NCBI GenBank assembly: GCA_002320665.1
Contig: DCKO01000086.1
Location: 1-31,632, forward strand
Source of the DNA: Micavibrio sp. UBA1672
GTDB lineage: Bacteria > Pseudomonadota > Alphaproteobacteria > Micavibrionales > Micavibrionaceae
Length of the DNA: 31,632 nt
Reading direction: 5' to 3'
This document shows positions 22,298 to 30,776 of the stretch, piece after piece. The first letter of the stretch is position 1. Every line of letters begins with the position of its first letter. The notes beneath the pieces are model-generated. The model did not search any database and had not been told where the DNA came from. It was given only the letters and a program-made list of their open reading frames with translations. Made by a program: the position numbers and the translations under genes.

Positions 22298-23014
22298 ATG
22301 AATTTTCAAAAATTTAAAGACAGGCTATTTTGGAAAACTCAATTTGATGAAATCTGGAACAGAGAATTGAGATATGACTCTAAAGCTCATAAAATTTTTA
22401 CTTTTGATGAAATTGAGAAGCAAAAATACTTTTGGAGAGAGAAGAGAGGGCAGCAATTTAAGTATAGTCCAAGGCTCGCAGCCTATAAAGCTTTCAAAGA
22501 ATTAGCTGATAAATGGTATAGAAATAATGAATATCACGATGAAAACGCATTACTTGAAGTTGCGTATATTCTAGAAGGTTTGTTTCCCTACATAGATGAG
22601 GATGGGAACTATCAAGATGCAAAAAAAAGTCTTGATGAACCTTGGAAAAATTTTGCCAAAAAGTTCTGGGAAAACTGGGAAGCTGAACAAAAAAAAGAAA
22701 AGACATTTGAAAATGAATTGCAATCCTATCGTTTTGAGATGGCAGAAATAGATAAAGCATGGGAAACTTTAAAGTCTGGGAACATTCCTAAAGTAGCCTA
22801 CAAAATTTGGGAAGCATCTTATCCTCGAAAATGGGCGCAAGAGATTATTAGTGATGCTAATGTTTCTATCTATGATTTTGTTTTCTGGATGTGTGTTTTT
22901 AAAGCGTATCTAGGCTATAGGGAAGAAATTGTAATGGAAAAGCATATGTACGTAGGAACTAAAGAAAAGCTTCAGGATGTCATTAGTTCAAAAATAAAGA
23001 ATATTGCAATATAA
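22298..23014 (+). CDS. Unknown soluble protein (238 aa)
   Basis: The ATG follows AAGGAAGG. The product is very rich in Trp, Lys and Glu (MNFQKFKDRLFWKTQFDEIWNREL...) and predicted all-helical, with several W-containing segments (FAKKFWENWEAEQKKEK, VAYKIWEASYPRKWAQEI). No signal peptide, catalytic motif or known domain is visible. It is a single gene in strongly AT-rich DNA between the small leftward pair and the end of the primase-helicase gene, a usual position for satellite or island cargo. Confidence 0.6.
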   Translation: MNFQKFKDRLFWKTQFDEIWNRELRYDSKAHKIFTFDEIEKQKYFWREKRGQQFKYSPRLAAYKAFKELADKWYRNNEYHDENALLEVAYILEGLFPYIDEDGNYQDAKKSLDEPWKNFAKKFWENWEAEQKKEKTFENELQSYRFEMAEIDKAWETLKSGNIPKVAYKIWEASYPRKWAQEIISDANVSIYDFVFWMCVFKAYLGYREEIVMEKHMYVGTKEKLQDVISSKIKNIAI

Positions 23015-23071
23015 TATCAATAAATTTTACTTTTTTCAAAAACAGTTTTCTATATTTAAATCGAGCCATAA

Positions 23072-23098
23072 AAAACCTACAAAACCTACAAAACCTAC
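23072..23098 (+). repeat. Three perfect tandem 9-bp repeats (AAAACCTAC)
   Basis: AAAACCTAC occurs at 23072-23080, 23081-23089 and 23090-23098 with no variation. The set overlaps the last codon and stop of the primase-helicase gene. It could be an iteron cluster for the replication protein. Confidence 0.6.
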
Positions 23099-25521
23099 GA
23101 AACAAACTCTACTCGATAAGCTTTTGCCGAGCGGTTTCCAGTGGCACAAACGAAGCGCATTCCATCTACGATGCGGTTTTGATTACGCTTTATCCAATGG
23201 CCAAGAATTTTTCTGTTAATCATGTTTTTATCACTGGCAATCTCAAATAGTATTTCACTTAATTCATGGTCTTTTGAAAGAATATTTACTCTATTTACGG
23301 CATCGCGCACCATGCGCGGGGTAGTTCCAAATTCTTTATACCAAGCATGTAACAATCTCCCCAAAAGTTCTTGGTCAGGATCATCATTCATGGCCTCAAA
23401 AATAGACACCGCAGGATCGTCAAGCCCAAGCCATAATAAGGGCTGTCTGCATAAGTCTGACCAATCCAAGTAATTTGCTACTTGTATGCATTCTGAAATT
23501 GGCTGTCCTGCCTTAATCCATGCAAGTATAATTGTCAGGGCAGCGGAAACATAAGCTCCACGATTTTCTTGCACTTGCTTTAAGAGATTAGGATTTTTAA
23601 AAACTCTTGCCGCTGGTGTTTCACATTTTGGATCAAGATTGATTGTTATACAGCGCCGCGTCATATCCTTGATAGGGCTAACATTATTTCCGCTCGATAA
23701 AAAAAGTGTCCGCGTGCTGACTGTCGCAGTCCTAGATTCCCCCAAAATTCGCCCCGTCATAAATTCGGATGTTAATGCCGTACAAAGACTTTTGTGCGGA
23801 AATATATCAGAGGTCAAGTTATCAAATTCAATTACAGGTGGGGCGCGTAACAATTCAGCGAGCAACAATTTTCTACATTCTTCATCATCATAGGGGAAAG
23901 CCGTTGGTGTGCCGCGTCTAGGTGTTGCGAATGCTGTTATCAATTCACACAAATATGACTTACCAGAGCTGATTTGCGGTGCGCGGACATGAAACATTGG
24001 CGCAGCTATTATGCTTGGTCTAATTGCCGCCGTTAAAATTGCAGATAACGCCGCCGCTTTATCGTTCTGTTTTGCGAATGAAAACTCTGCCAGAAGTTCT
24101 TCGATTACACTCAGAGATTTTTCTGCATCCGCTTTGCTTGGGCATTCGGGTATATCAAAATGATTGGTATCAAATACTCCAAAAAAACCTGTGTCCCCAT
24201 CATAACCTGCCTCGCTTTTAATAGACCTATCGGGCCTAAAATATGGTTGGTGTACCAAACCATTTAAAGCAGGAAGATACTTAAACGATGGTGCATCAAA
24301 TACAATATTTACGACTTTTTGCGGAGGATCAATTCTTACACACCTGTCCGATCGTTTGTCGTACCTCTCCCATAATGCCGCCGCTGATAAAGACGAAAGC
24401 AGGGCTGGTTTAGATATATTTTTTACAAAAATATCCCTAGTTATAGGATCATTGGAAATTGTGACGATAAAACCGCCGCGTTGATAAAATCCAGATTGTT
24501 TTGCCAAGACATGCTCCGCGCGGTCGCTAATGCGATGAATTTCACCCGCAATGCATTTAATCGTGGCTTTCATAGATGCGTTTTTGGCTTCAATTTCCAA
24601 ATACTCCAAAAATTCGCGTATTTTCCTATCTGTGCAATGCGCATGAAAACAGTTAAAACCGCCAATCGGGTGGTTATCGTCAGGCTCAAAATATGCTGTT
24701 CCACCGTCTGCTTGATCTGTATGTTCATTTACCCAAGGGCAAGTAATATCGTGTACTCCATTGCCTAATGGCTTTTTGTATAATCCTTTAGAGTTCAAAG
24801 ACAAAAGCACTGGGTTTTCAGTAGGGCATTCAAAAAATATTTCATCATGTCCATCGGGTCTTGAGGGTTTAGCTTTACCTTTATTAACTGAATCCATATC
24901 TAAATTGAGTTTATTGATAAGGTCATCCACGCTATATCGCAACTCGGGATTCCATTGCTCTAGCTTGCAAACAAATGCTGGCTCTTTTTTTCCATTTATG
25001 GCAAAGGGTAGGCGAACCAAGCGATTTAATGCTCCTTTCGCCCCTGCATCACAAAGGCCTGCATTGATAATCGCTTCTAAAATATTTTCTGCAAGTTTTG
25101 CATCTTTAAGAGGAACATCCAAAATGTATCCTACCTGATAATTGCCAGCGGAGGTTTCAATCAGCCATGAGGGGGGTAGGGTGAGTCTTTCCATAGGGAT
25201 TTTTGTTCCTAGATCATCCAGCATAAAAGCATAAAGCGCGTGAAAATATTTTTTTTGTCGCCTATATTCCCCTTCGTCATTTTGGCGATATGTGGCAAGA
25301 GTTGTATAATTATTATAATCGTGCCTTAAATCGGGCACGTCTTTTTGCCACCCAATTCCCGACCATTTTCCGTTCTTCGGGTTGCCCATTAAACTTGACC
25401 AAACAGGCAAATATTCTTTCAGATCATCGCCAAATATTCCACGCATGAAATCGTGATTTGACTGAATGTCGGTTTTATCGGTTTTATCGGTTTTTTTTCT
25501 TGGATTTTCAAAATTTGTCAT
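23095..25521 (-). CDS. Primase-helicase of phage satellite / plasmid type
   Basis: This 808-aa protein combines DNA priming and unwinding. The N-terminal half resembles RepB-type/archaeo-eukaryotic primases: YAFMLDDLGTK (acidic pair near 102-103), WLIETSAGNYQVGYIL (119-134), and RLVRLPFAINGK. A zinc site follows: CPW (C261), H267, then CFHAHC (291-296). The C-terminal half is an AAA-like helicase: APQISSGKS (514-522, K521), PVIEFDN (562-568) as Walker B, SSGNN (609-613), and TRR (621-623) as likely arginine finger. It starts on the A of the stop of the AlpA-like gene (TAATG), so they are coupled. The N-terminus encodes KTDKTDKTD from a 9-nt repeat. Confidence 0.85.
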   Translation of the reverse strand: MTNFENPRKKTDKTDKTDIQSNHDFMRGIFGDDLKEYLPVWSSLMGNPKNGKWSGIGWQKDVPDLRHDYNNYTTLATYRQNDEGEYRRQKKYFHALYAFMLDDLGTKIPMERLTLPPSWLIETSAGNYQVGYILDVPLKDAKLAENILEAIINAGLCDAGAKGALNRLVRLPFAINGKKEPAFVCKLEQWNPELRYSVDDLINKLNLDMDSVNKGKAKPSRPDGHDEIFFECPTENPVLLSLNSKGLYKKPLGNGVHDITCPWVNEHTDQADGGTAYFEPDDNHPIGGFNCFHAHCTDRKIREFLEYLEIEAKNASMKATIKCIAGEIHRISDRAEHVLAKQSGFYQRGGFIVTISNDPITRDIFVKNISKPALLSSLSAAALWERYDKRSDRCVRIDPPQKVVNIVFDAPSFKYLPALNGLVHQPYFRPDRSIKSEAGYDGDTGFFGVFDTNHFDIPECPSKADAEKSLSVIEELLAEFSFAKQNDKAAALSAILTAAIRPSIIAAPMFHVRAPQISSGKSYLCELITAFATPRRGTPTAFPYDDEECRKLLLAELLRAPPVIEFDNLTSDIFPHKSLCTALTSEFMTGRILGESRTATVSTRTLFLSSGNNVSPIKDMTRRCITINLDPKCETPAARVFKNPNLLKQVQENRGAYVSAALTIILAWIKAGQPISECIQVANYLDWSDLCRQPLLWLGLDDPAVSIFEAMNDDPDQELLGRLLHAWYKEFGTTPRMVRDAVNRVNILSKDHELSEILFEIASDKNMINRKILGHWIKRNQNRIVDGMRFVCATGNRSAKAYRVEFVS
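25468..25494 (-). repeat. Three tandem 9-bp repeats at the start of the primase-helicase gene
   Basis: On the plus strand GTCGGTTTT (25468-25476) and twice ATCGGTTTT (25477-25485, 25486-25494). On the minus strand this is AAAACCGAT-type, close to the AAAACCTAC repeats at the other end of the gene but in opposite orientation. They encode the KTD repeat of the protein. Confidence 0.5.
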
Positions 25522-25727
25522 TATTCACCTCCTGCATAAGCAGAAGTTGAATTAAATTTGCGGTCATTCATCCATTTTTCGATATCGCTCATATCATAAA
25601 GGATTTTTCCGCCGCATTTAATGAAGGGGATTCCACCACCTCGAATGCGATCTCTCTGCCAAGATTTGATACTGCGGTGCGTAAGTTCGGCAAGCTGCCT
25701 TTCAGTTAGGTATAAAATGTTATGCAT
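25521..25727 (-). CDS. AlpA-like DNA-binding protein (68 aa)
   Basis: A short winged helix-turn-helix protein of the AlpA/excisionase type: MHNILYLTERQLAELTHRSIKSWQRDRIRGGGIPFIKCGGKILYDMSDIEKWM. The order YLTERQLAE ... W-RDR-RGGGIPF-K-G ... Y---DIE-W is diagnostic. Such proteins regulate integrase genes and excision in P4-like satellites and islands. The ATG (25727) follows AGGAGC. The gene is coupled to the primase-helicase by TAATG. The upstream gap has AACGAC (25778-25783) and GTCGTT (25821-25826) inverted half-sites. Confidence 0.88.
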   Translation of the reverse strand: MHNILYLTERQLAELTHRSIKSWQRDRIRGGGIPFIKCGGKILYDMSDIEKWMNDRKFNSTSAYAGGE

Positions 25728-25842
25728 TTCATTGCTCCTGTTAAATTAACAATGAGCAAATGTTAGGTTAAATTCAAAACGACGTATAAAGACACATCCT
25801 CAAAAGTGGTTCTTGAATATGTCGTTGTATGAAAATGACTGT

Positions 25843-26577
25843 TTAGTCTTGCTTTCGCGCTCTCTGAATTCTTTTTTGAAATGCCGCGGCACTGTTGGGG
25901 GTTATATTTTCAATTTTTCTAATTTCAGGAATATTGAGCAATAGATTAAAAATAAACTGTTGTTCCTTAGTGAGCATATCATCTGTGTATGAATCAACTG
26001 GTTTTGTACTTGTTATTCTAATTCCTGATTTTTCTAATATTTTCTCTATGTTGTTTAAAAATGAATCGAATGGTTTGTGCAATTTCTTATGATCTTGTTC
26101 CATTTCCTTAAGGATTTTTTCGCATGCGTATGAGGAAAAAATCACACCATCCATAATATTTTCAAGGTTGTTATGTTTTAGTTTTGAGTTCAGTTGAATT
26201 AGAAGATTGCTAGAGGTATTGGCTTTTGATTTTTCTTCTGGCGGTGCGTTTTCAGTTTCATCATAAACACCAAGCTGTTTCTCTTTAGGATAATTTGTGC
26301 GCGTCCTATGAATTTCTTGATATAACTTTGAGGCTTCAATTAAATTTTTACAAAATTTGCGAAAAAGCTTGTCTTCTTTTATATTGTTTGCTTGCTCATT
26401 AACTAGTAAAGCTTCGTAATATTCTTGTAAATACCCCAGTATATTTCTCCTCGTATCTTGATCTAGTTTTTGGGTTAGAAGTGTTTCTTGTATCCCCCAA
26501 AAATCATCTGTGAAACGATTAAAAAAATCATTGTATTCAATTATAAAATCTGCCCCCGAGCCAGTTTTATTTGCCAT
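25843..26577 (-). CDS. Unknown helical protein between integrase and AlpA (244 aa)
   Basis: The ATG at 26577 is 12 nt after the integrase stop, so it is likely co-transcribed with the integrase. The product (MANKTGSGADFIIEYNDFFNRFTDDFW...) is soluble, charged and mainly helical, with a polar linker near 105-130 (ENAPPEEKSKANTSSN) and a basic C-terminus (SAAAFQKRIQRARKQD), which may contact nucleic acid. No known domain is seen. In satellites, genes in this place often control phage or host functions, which is only a contextual hint. Confidence 0.6.
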   Translation of the reverse strand: MANKTGSGADFIIEYNDFFNRFTDDFWGIQETLLTQKLDQDTRRNILGYLQEYYEALLVNEQANNIKEDKLFRKFCKNLIEASKLYQEIHRTRTNYPKEKQLGVYDETENAPPEEKSKANTSSNLLIQLNSKLKHNNLENIMDGVIFSSYACEKILKEMEQDHKKLHKPFDSFLNNIEKILEKSGIRITSTKPVDSYTDDMLTKEQQFIFNLLLNIPEIRKIENITPNSAAAFQKRIQRARKQD

Positions 26578-26589
26578 GTCTTTTCTAGC

Positions 26590-27840
26590 CTATTTATTTA
26601 ATAAAACCACATTATCCTTATTGGATTTTCCGCGCATAGCATCCAATATCCTATTCCCGATTGCATCATTGGCAGTTTGCAGGGGATCATTGGCAAGGTG
26701 GGCGTATCTATCTGTGGTCTTTATATTCTTATGCCCTAGAAGCGTACCTATAACCTTTAAGTGCATACCGGAGGCCAGCCCGATACTGGCAAAGTTATGG
26801 CGTAGATCGTGCAACCTTACATCACCCAGTCCAGCGGACTTGCGTATCTTGCCCCAAGGGTCTTTGATATTAACCAAGTGTTCACCTTCATTCTTGCCGC
26901 ATATCACATAAGGGTTGCCTTCAATGCGCGGAATTTCGGATAAAAGCTGTAGGGCAGGGGCGCTTAAGTGAATAACCTTTTCACCTGTCTTTGACTCCGG
27001 CAAGCGCATTTGCTTGCGCTCAAAATCCACATATTCCCATTTCAGGGTAATGATTTCATTACGTCTTGCACCTGTCAGGATCAAAAGCCGAATTGCCGCT
27101 GTGATATAAGGCGTAACAATATTGATTTCTGGTTCTTTGTCTTTCTGGCTTATCAGAGGCTTTATAAACTGGTGTTCTTGCTCATAATCCTGCAAAGCCT
27201 TACCAAGATTTTGCAATTCGCTTTCCGATAAATAACGCTCGCGTGATTTCTCCTTGTACTTCGTGATGGTAGAGCAGGGGTTAGAGTTGATACCCCTGTG
27301 CTGTTCCTGTTCGCACCAGTTAAAGAAGGCCTTTAGCATCATAACCACACGATTAAAAAGAACTGGTCTATCAGTTAGTTTAGAGACTATGCGGGATATA
27401 TCCTGCTTGCCTATATCTTTGATCCGGTGCTTTCCAAGTTCTTTCTTTATATGCTTGTCAAAAAGGCGTTTATATTCTGCCTTAGTGCGCTCTCCGCGTT
27501 TGCCGTGGCTTTCATCCATAAAGGCGTTAAAAGCACTTTGCACATCAAGAGAAACCTTATCCCGCTTTCTTTCCAGTGCCGGATTGCCACCTTGGGCTAT
27601 AACTGCCAAAAGGCGTTTGGCTTCATCTCTTGCACTATCCGGTGTCCATGGTGATCCAAGCTTACCGATAGTATAGATATGCTGCCTTGCGCCTCGGCCT
27701 GTGCCGTTACGGTATTTTAGAACAAAGGTACGGGCATCTTTTTGCATCCGACAACCAAAGCCCTTTGTTTCGGTGTCCCATAAAGTTTCTCCAGCACTCA
27801 TATTCTTAACGGCGTTAATTGTAATTTTTTTGCTTGGCAT
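26590..27840 (-). CDS. Tyrosine integrase, P4/DUF4102-type
   Basis: This 416-aa tyrosine recombinase has an N-terminal arm-binding domain of the DUF4102 kind (WDTETKGFGCRMQKDARTFVLKYR ... YTIGKLGSPWTPDSAR), a core-binding domain (about 100-195), and a complete catalytic set: R259 (LTGARRNEI), K284, H344 and R347 (HDLRH), H370 (LLGH) and Y379 (TTDRYAH). It should integrate DNA into the 3' end of a tRNA gene. The tRNA-Pro fragment at 28007-28055 lies 167 nt upstream, with inverted repeats between, so this is its att site. The ATG at 27840 gives the normal length for the family. Confidence 0.95.
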   Translation of the reverse strand: MPSKKITINAVKNMSAGETLWDTETKGFGCRMQKDARTFVLKYRNGTGRGARQHIYTIGKLGSPWTPDSARDEAKRLLAVIAQGGNPALERKRDKVSLDVQSAFNAFMDESHGKRGERTKAEYKRLFDKHIKKELGKHRIKDIGKQDISRIVSKLTDRPVLFNRVVMMLKAFFNWCEQEQHRGINSNPCSTITKYKEKSRERYLSESELQNLGKALQDYEQEHQFIKPLISQKDKEPEINIVTPYITAAIRLLILTGARRNEIITLKWEYVDFERKQMRLPESKTGEKVIHLSAPALQLLSEIPRIEGNPYVICGKNEGEHLVNIKDPWGKIRKSAGLGDVRLHDLRHNFASIGLASGMHLKVIGTLLGHKNIKTTDRYAHLANDPLQTANDAIGNRILDAMRGKSNKDNVVLLNK

Positions 27841-27861
27841 GGTCTTATCTTTCTATGTATC

Positions 27862-27903
27862 GGTGGTATCTATTTTCTATTTAGATACCACGTAGATACC
27901 ACC
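27862..27903 (-). promoter_or_regulatory. Inverted and direct repeats in front of the integrase
   Basis: GGTGGTATCTA (27862-27872) is the exact inverse of TAGATACCACC (27893-27903), and a further TAGATACCAC lies at 27882-27891. The set is 22-63 nt upstream of the integrase start, between gene and att core. It may be integrase arm sites or an operator for autoregulation. Confidence 0.55.
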
Positions 27904-28006
27904 ATATCAATCATTATTGAGTAATCTTGACCAGCGATGTCTGCATAAGTATATGTTATATATGCATTTATGATCATCTGTGAGGATAGATGGGTTTTAT
28001 AACCCG

Positions 28007-28055
28007 CTGTTTTGGGAACAGGGGGTCGGGGGTTCGAATCCCTCCGCTCCGACCA
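28007..28055 (+). other. Attachment-site core: 3' fragment of tRNA-Pro(UGG)
   Basis: The 49 nt begin in the anticodon stem (CTGTT-TTGGGAA-CAG, anticodon TGG), continue with a full T-arm (TCGGGGGTTCGAATCCCTC) and end GCTCCGACCA. The 5' half of the tRNA does not precede it, so it is not a functional gene but the core duplicated by integration. Integrase genes lie on both sides, reading away from it. Confidence 0.85.
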
Positions 28056-28089
28056 GTTTACAAGGATTTAGTTCAGAAAACACCCCTCT

Positions 28090-28110
28090 ATGGGACACTC
28101 ATGGGACACT
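28090..28110 (+). repeat. Direct repeat ATGGGACACT, candidate arm sites of the second integrase
   Basis: ATGGGACACT occurs at 28090-28099 and 28101-28110, one helical turn apart. They lie between the tRNA-Pro core and the truncated integrase gene. Confidence 0.45.
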
Positions 28111-28245
28111 AAATCTTAAGACTTCTTGATAAATCACGATATTTTTGGACAAGAGGAAATTCGGAAGAAGACAATATGGGTTTTTCTCCGAATGCAATTT
28201 CCTTGATGTTCCTTATTGTACCGTTACGATCAAGGAGGACTAAAA

Positions 28246-29064
28246 ATGGCAACTTTTGAAAAGCGAGTAAATGAACAAGGGAATTTTAGCTATCGTGCCA
28301 AAATAAGAATTAAAGGGCATCCGACACAATCAGCTACATTTAAACGACTAACTGATGCCAAAGCTTGGGCAAGAAAAATCGAATTAGAAATGCAAGAAGG
28401 GCGTTTTAAATTAAGTCAAAAGCAAAAGAAAACACTATCAGAACTTATTGATCGTTATAAGCAGCATCTAAAAATTGAGAACCCTCGCCGCATCAGAGAT
28501 GCAGGATACATATTAGACTGGTGGAGTAAAGAATTAGGAGATTTTTATCTATCAAGCTTGACTGATACAATGATCGCCGAAAAACTTGAAAAGTTAAGAA
28601 TGACAGATTTGCCAACTCGTGATGGTAAATATTCTAAAGCAACAGTTAATCGTTATAAATCTGCATTACAAACGGCTTTAAGTATGGCTGTACATCCTTG
28701 GCAATGGTTGGAGAGCAATCCTGCAAGTTTGATTAAAAACTTAAAAGAGCCAGAAGGACGCGTAAGGTTTTTGTCACAGGATGAACTAAAAAAATTACTT
28801 GAGGCTTGCCGTGTATCAGAAAATCCATATTTGTACTCAATCGTTGTTATTGCTTTGAGTAGCGGTGCACGAAAAGAAGAGATTAGAACGATTAAATGGA
28901 AGAATGTGTTGCTTGACGAACATAAAATTATTTTACCTAAGACAAAGAATAAAAAGCACAGAGCTATTTATTTATCTCATCAGGCTTTTAAGGAAATTCT
29001 TAAGAGGCATGAACAAAAAGATATAGGAGATGTGTATATTTTCCCTTCATCCGACAATCCAAAT
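28246..29064 (+). pseudogene. Tyrosine integrase truncated by an IS3-family element
   Basis: The ATG at 28246 follows AAGGAGG. 273 genuine residues remain: an N-terminal arm-binding part (MATFEKRVNEQGNFSYRAKIRI), a core-binding domain (about 63-165), and the start of the catalytic domain with R209 (SSGARKEEIRTIKW) and a Lys/beta-hairpin region. The sequence stops at the IS boundary (29064/29065), so the HxxR, second His and Tyr nucleophile are missing; 14 IS-encoded residues follow before a stop. The enzyme is inactive. It reads away from the tRNA-Pro core and is a different subgroup from the 26590-27840 integrase, so it marks another element. Confidence 0.88.
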
Positions 29065-29150
29065 TGTACCCCGTCAGCACAAGTTGGACAGATGATGGTG
29101 TATTGTTAAGGTGATGTTTTTGGCTTATCGAGAGACTGAAAGGAACGAAG

Positions 29151-29522
29151 ATGAGCAAAAAACAAGACTCGAAAGAAACAGCGGATAAAGTTGTCCGTAA
29201 TATCAAGCGGCAGACCCGCCGTAAATTCAACGCCGAGGAGAAGATACGCATTGTTCTGGCCGGATTGCGCGGTGAGGAAAGTATAGCCGAGCTGTGCCGC
29301 AGCGAAGGCATTCACCAGAACCTGTATTACCGTTGGAGCCGTGAGTTCCTGGAAGCGGGAAAGAAGCGCCTTGAAGGCGATACGCTGCGAGAGGCAAGCA
29401 CGAATGAGGTCAAGGAACTCCGTAAACAAAATGCCGCTCTGAAAGAGGCTTTGGCAGAAGAAATCCTTGAACACCGTCTTCTTAAAAAAAGCGGGTCAGT
29501 GGATGGGGAGGACGGTATATGA
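29151..29522 (+). CDS. IS3-family transposase, OrfA (HTH and leucine zipper)
   Basis: The 123-aa protein holds a helix-turn-helix (KFNAEEKIRIVLAGLRGEESIAELCRSEGIHQNLYYRWSREF) that binds the IS ends, and a C-terminal coiled coil (EVKELRKQNAALKEALAEEILEHRLLKK) for dimer formation. An AAGGAACGAAG site precedes the ATG. The stop TGA overlaps the OrfB start as ATGA. OrfB is in the -1 frame, and an A7G run lies near 29484-29491 upstream of the overlap, so both frameshifting and coupled restart are possible. Confidence 0.92.
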   Translation: MSKKQDSKETADKVVRNIKRQTRRKFNAEEKIRIVLAGLRGEESIAELCRSEGIHQNLYYRWSREFLEAGKKRLEGDTLREASTNEVKELRKQNAALKEALAEEILEHRLLKKSGSVDGEDGI

Positions 29523-30493
29523 GATATTCAGCCGCATCAAAATATGAGATCATTCGCACTGTCGAAGACAGCGCCCTTGGCATCCGCCGCACGTGTGAGA
29601 AGCTCGGTATATCGCGCTCAACCTTTTATAACTGGTATGATCGGTATCTATCGGGTGGCTATGATGCTCTGGAGGATCAAAAGCCTTGTCCAACTTCGGT
29701 GTGGAACAAGGTTCCTGATCAGGAAAGAAAAGCACTGGTTGACCTGGCGTTGGATGAGCCGGAACTATCGCCCAGAGAACTGGCGGTGCGATTTACCGAA
29801 GAGCGCGGATACTTTGTCTCCGAAGCCACCGTTTACCGTATTCTGAAAGACCATAATCTCCTGACCTCTCCGGCGTGGATCGTTAGATCCGCGAAAGACA
29901 AGTTCGATAATCCCACAACCGCTATCAACCAGCTTTGGCAAACGGATTTTACGTACCTGAAAGTCACAGGCTGGGGCTGGTATTATCTCTCGACCGTCAT
30001 GGATGATTACAGCCGTTATATTATAAGCTGGCGGCTGTGTACGGGCATGGCGGCAGCGGATGTGTCAGCAACATTGAAAGATGCCTTGAAGGTTGCAGGA
30101 CTGAGCCGTAAACAAAGGCCACGCTTACTCAGTGATAACGGCCCGTGTTATGTCTCCTCCGAATTAAAAGGCTGGCTTGCCGATCACGGCATGGATCATA
30201 CGCGCGGCAAGCCGTATCATCCAATGACGCAAGGCAAGATCGAGCGATGGCATCGCACGATGAAAGACAGGATATTGCTGGAGCATTATTACTTACCGAA
30301 CGAACTGGAGAGCCGGATCGAAGAGTTTATTAACCACTACAATACAAGGAGATATCATGAGAGCCTGAACAATCTGACGCCGGAAGATGTATGGCTGGGG
30401 AGAGGACGTGACATCCTCGAACAGCGCCGCAAAATCAAGGCAAAAACACTGTGTTTACGAAAACAATTGTATCAGCAGCAAAAAGCTGCTTAA
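29519..30493 (+). CDS. IS3-family transposase, OrfB (DDE catalytic subunit)
   Basis: The 324-aa protein starts with an HTH (GIRRTCEKLGISRSTFYNWYDRY) and a helical linker. The retroviral-integrase-like DDE domain has D in WQTDFTYLKV, D in LLSDNGPCYVS, and E in GKIERWHRTMKDR, followed by YNTRRYHESLNNLTPEDVW, all conserved in IS3. Frame and motifs are intact, so the element may still be active with OrfA. Confidence 0.94.
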   Translation: MRYSAASKYEIIRTVEDSALGIRRTCEKLGISRSTFYNWYDRYLSGGYDALEDQKPCPTSVWNKVPDQERKALVDLALDEPELSPRELAVRFTEERGYFVSEATVYRILKDHNLLTSPAWIVRSAKDKFDNPTTAINQLWQTDFTYLKVTGWGWYYLSTVMDDYSRYIISWRLCTGMAAADVSATLKDALKVAGLSRKQRPRLLSDNGPCYVSSELKGWLADHGMDHTRGKPYHPMTQGKIERWHRTMKDRILLEHYYLPNELESRIEEFINHYNTRRYHESLNNLTPEDVWLGRGRDILEQRRKIKAKTLCLRKQLYQQQKAA

Positions 30494-30565
30494 CATCAAA
30501 CAAAGGAGCCAAAAGCACACCTTATTTTTTTATGCTCGGTGTCCAAAATACTCTGACGACGTACA

Positions 30566-30760
30566 GATATATGCGATATGGCTTTGGAAGCTCTTTTTTC
30601 AAATGGAGCTGTTATAAGGAGCATACCAATTTCAACGAAAACACCACCAATTGCTACAATAGGTAATGAATTATTTATTCCACCCTCTGCGTTTCCTGTT
30701 TTTACTGCTCTTGTAACGCAGCAGAAAATTATTATATCTTATACAAATCCTGCGCCTTAA
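30566..30760 (+). pseudogene. 3' remnant of an unknown gene next to the IS
   Basis: Directly after the IS, a frame open from the junction ends at 30760 and encodes about 64 residues, including ALEALFSNGAVIRSIPIST and NELFIPPSAFPVFTAL. It is not integrase sequence, so the IS does not simply interrupt one gene. An internal ATG at 30578 exists but has no ribosome site. It is 16 nt before the next gene, as in an operon. Family unknown. Confidence 0.5.
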
Positions 30761-30776
30761 AATAGAGGAATGTAAT

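Larger units (their letters stand above)
29065..30565 (+). mobile_element. IS3-family insertion sequence, about 1.5 kb, apparently complete
   Basis: The ends are imperfect inverted repeats: TGTAC-cc-CGTCAG-cacaag-TTGGACA on the left matches TGTAC-gt-CGTCAG-agtatt-TTGGACA on the right, with both ends starting TGTAC. Inside are two overlapping genes for an HTH protein and a DDE transposase, as usual in IS3. The flanking bases (AAT or AAAT left, GAT or GATA right) are not the same, so no target duplication is visible. Confidence 0.88.

Noticed and set aside
23072..23098. CRISPR-like array
   Set aside because: The 9-bp units are contiguous without spacers and far too short for CRISPR repeats. 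No cas gene is in the window.
23639..25138. Several rightward frames of 65-125 codons inside the primase-helicase gene
   Set aside because: All are antisense shadows of a gene with clear zinc and helicase motifs, and none has a ribosome site.
28007..28055. Functional tRNA-Pro gene
   Set aside because: The D-arm and 5' acceptor strand are not found upstream, so it is an att core.
29062..30568. Target-site duplication of the IS
   Set aside because: The 3- and 4-nt flanks differ (AAT/GAT, AAAT/GATA). Shifting the ends by one base does not produce a match.
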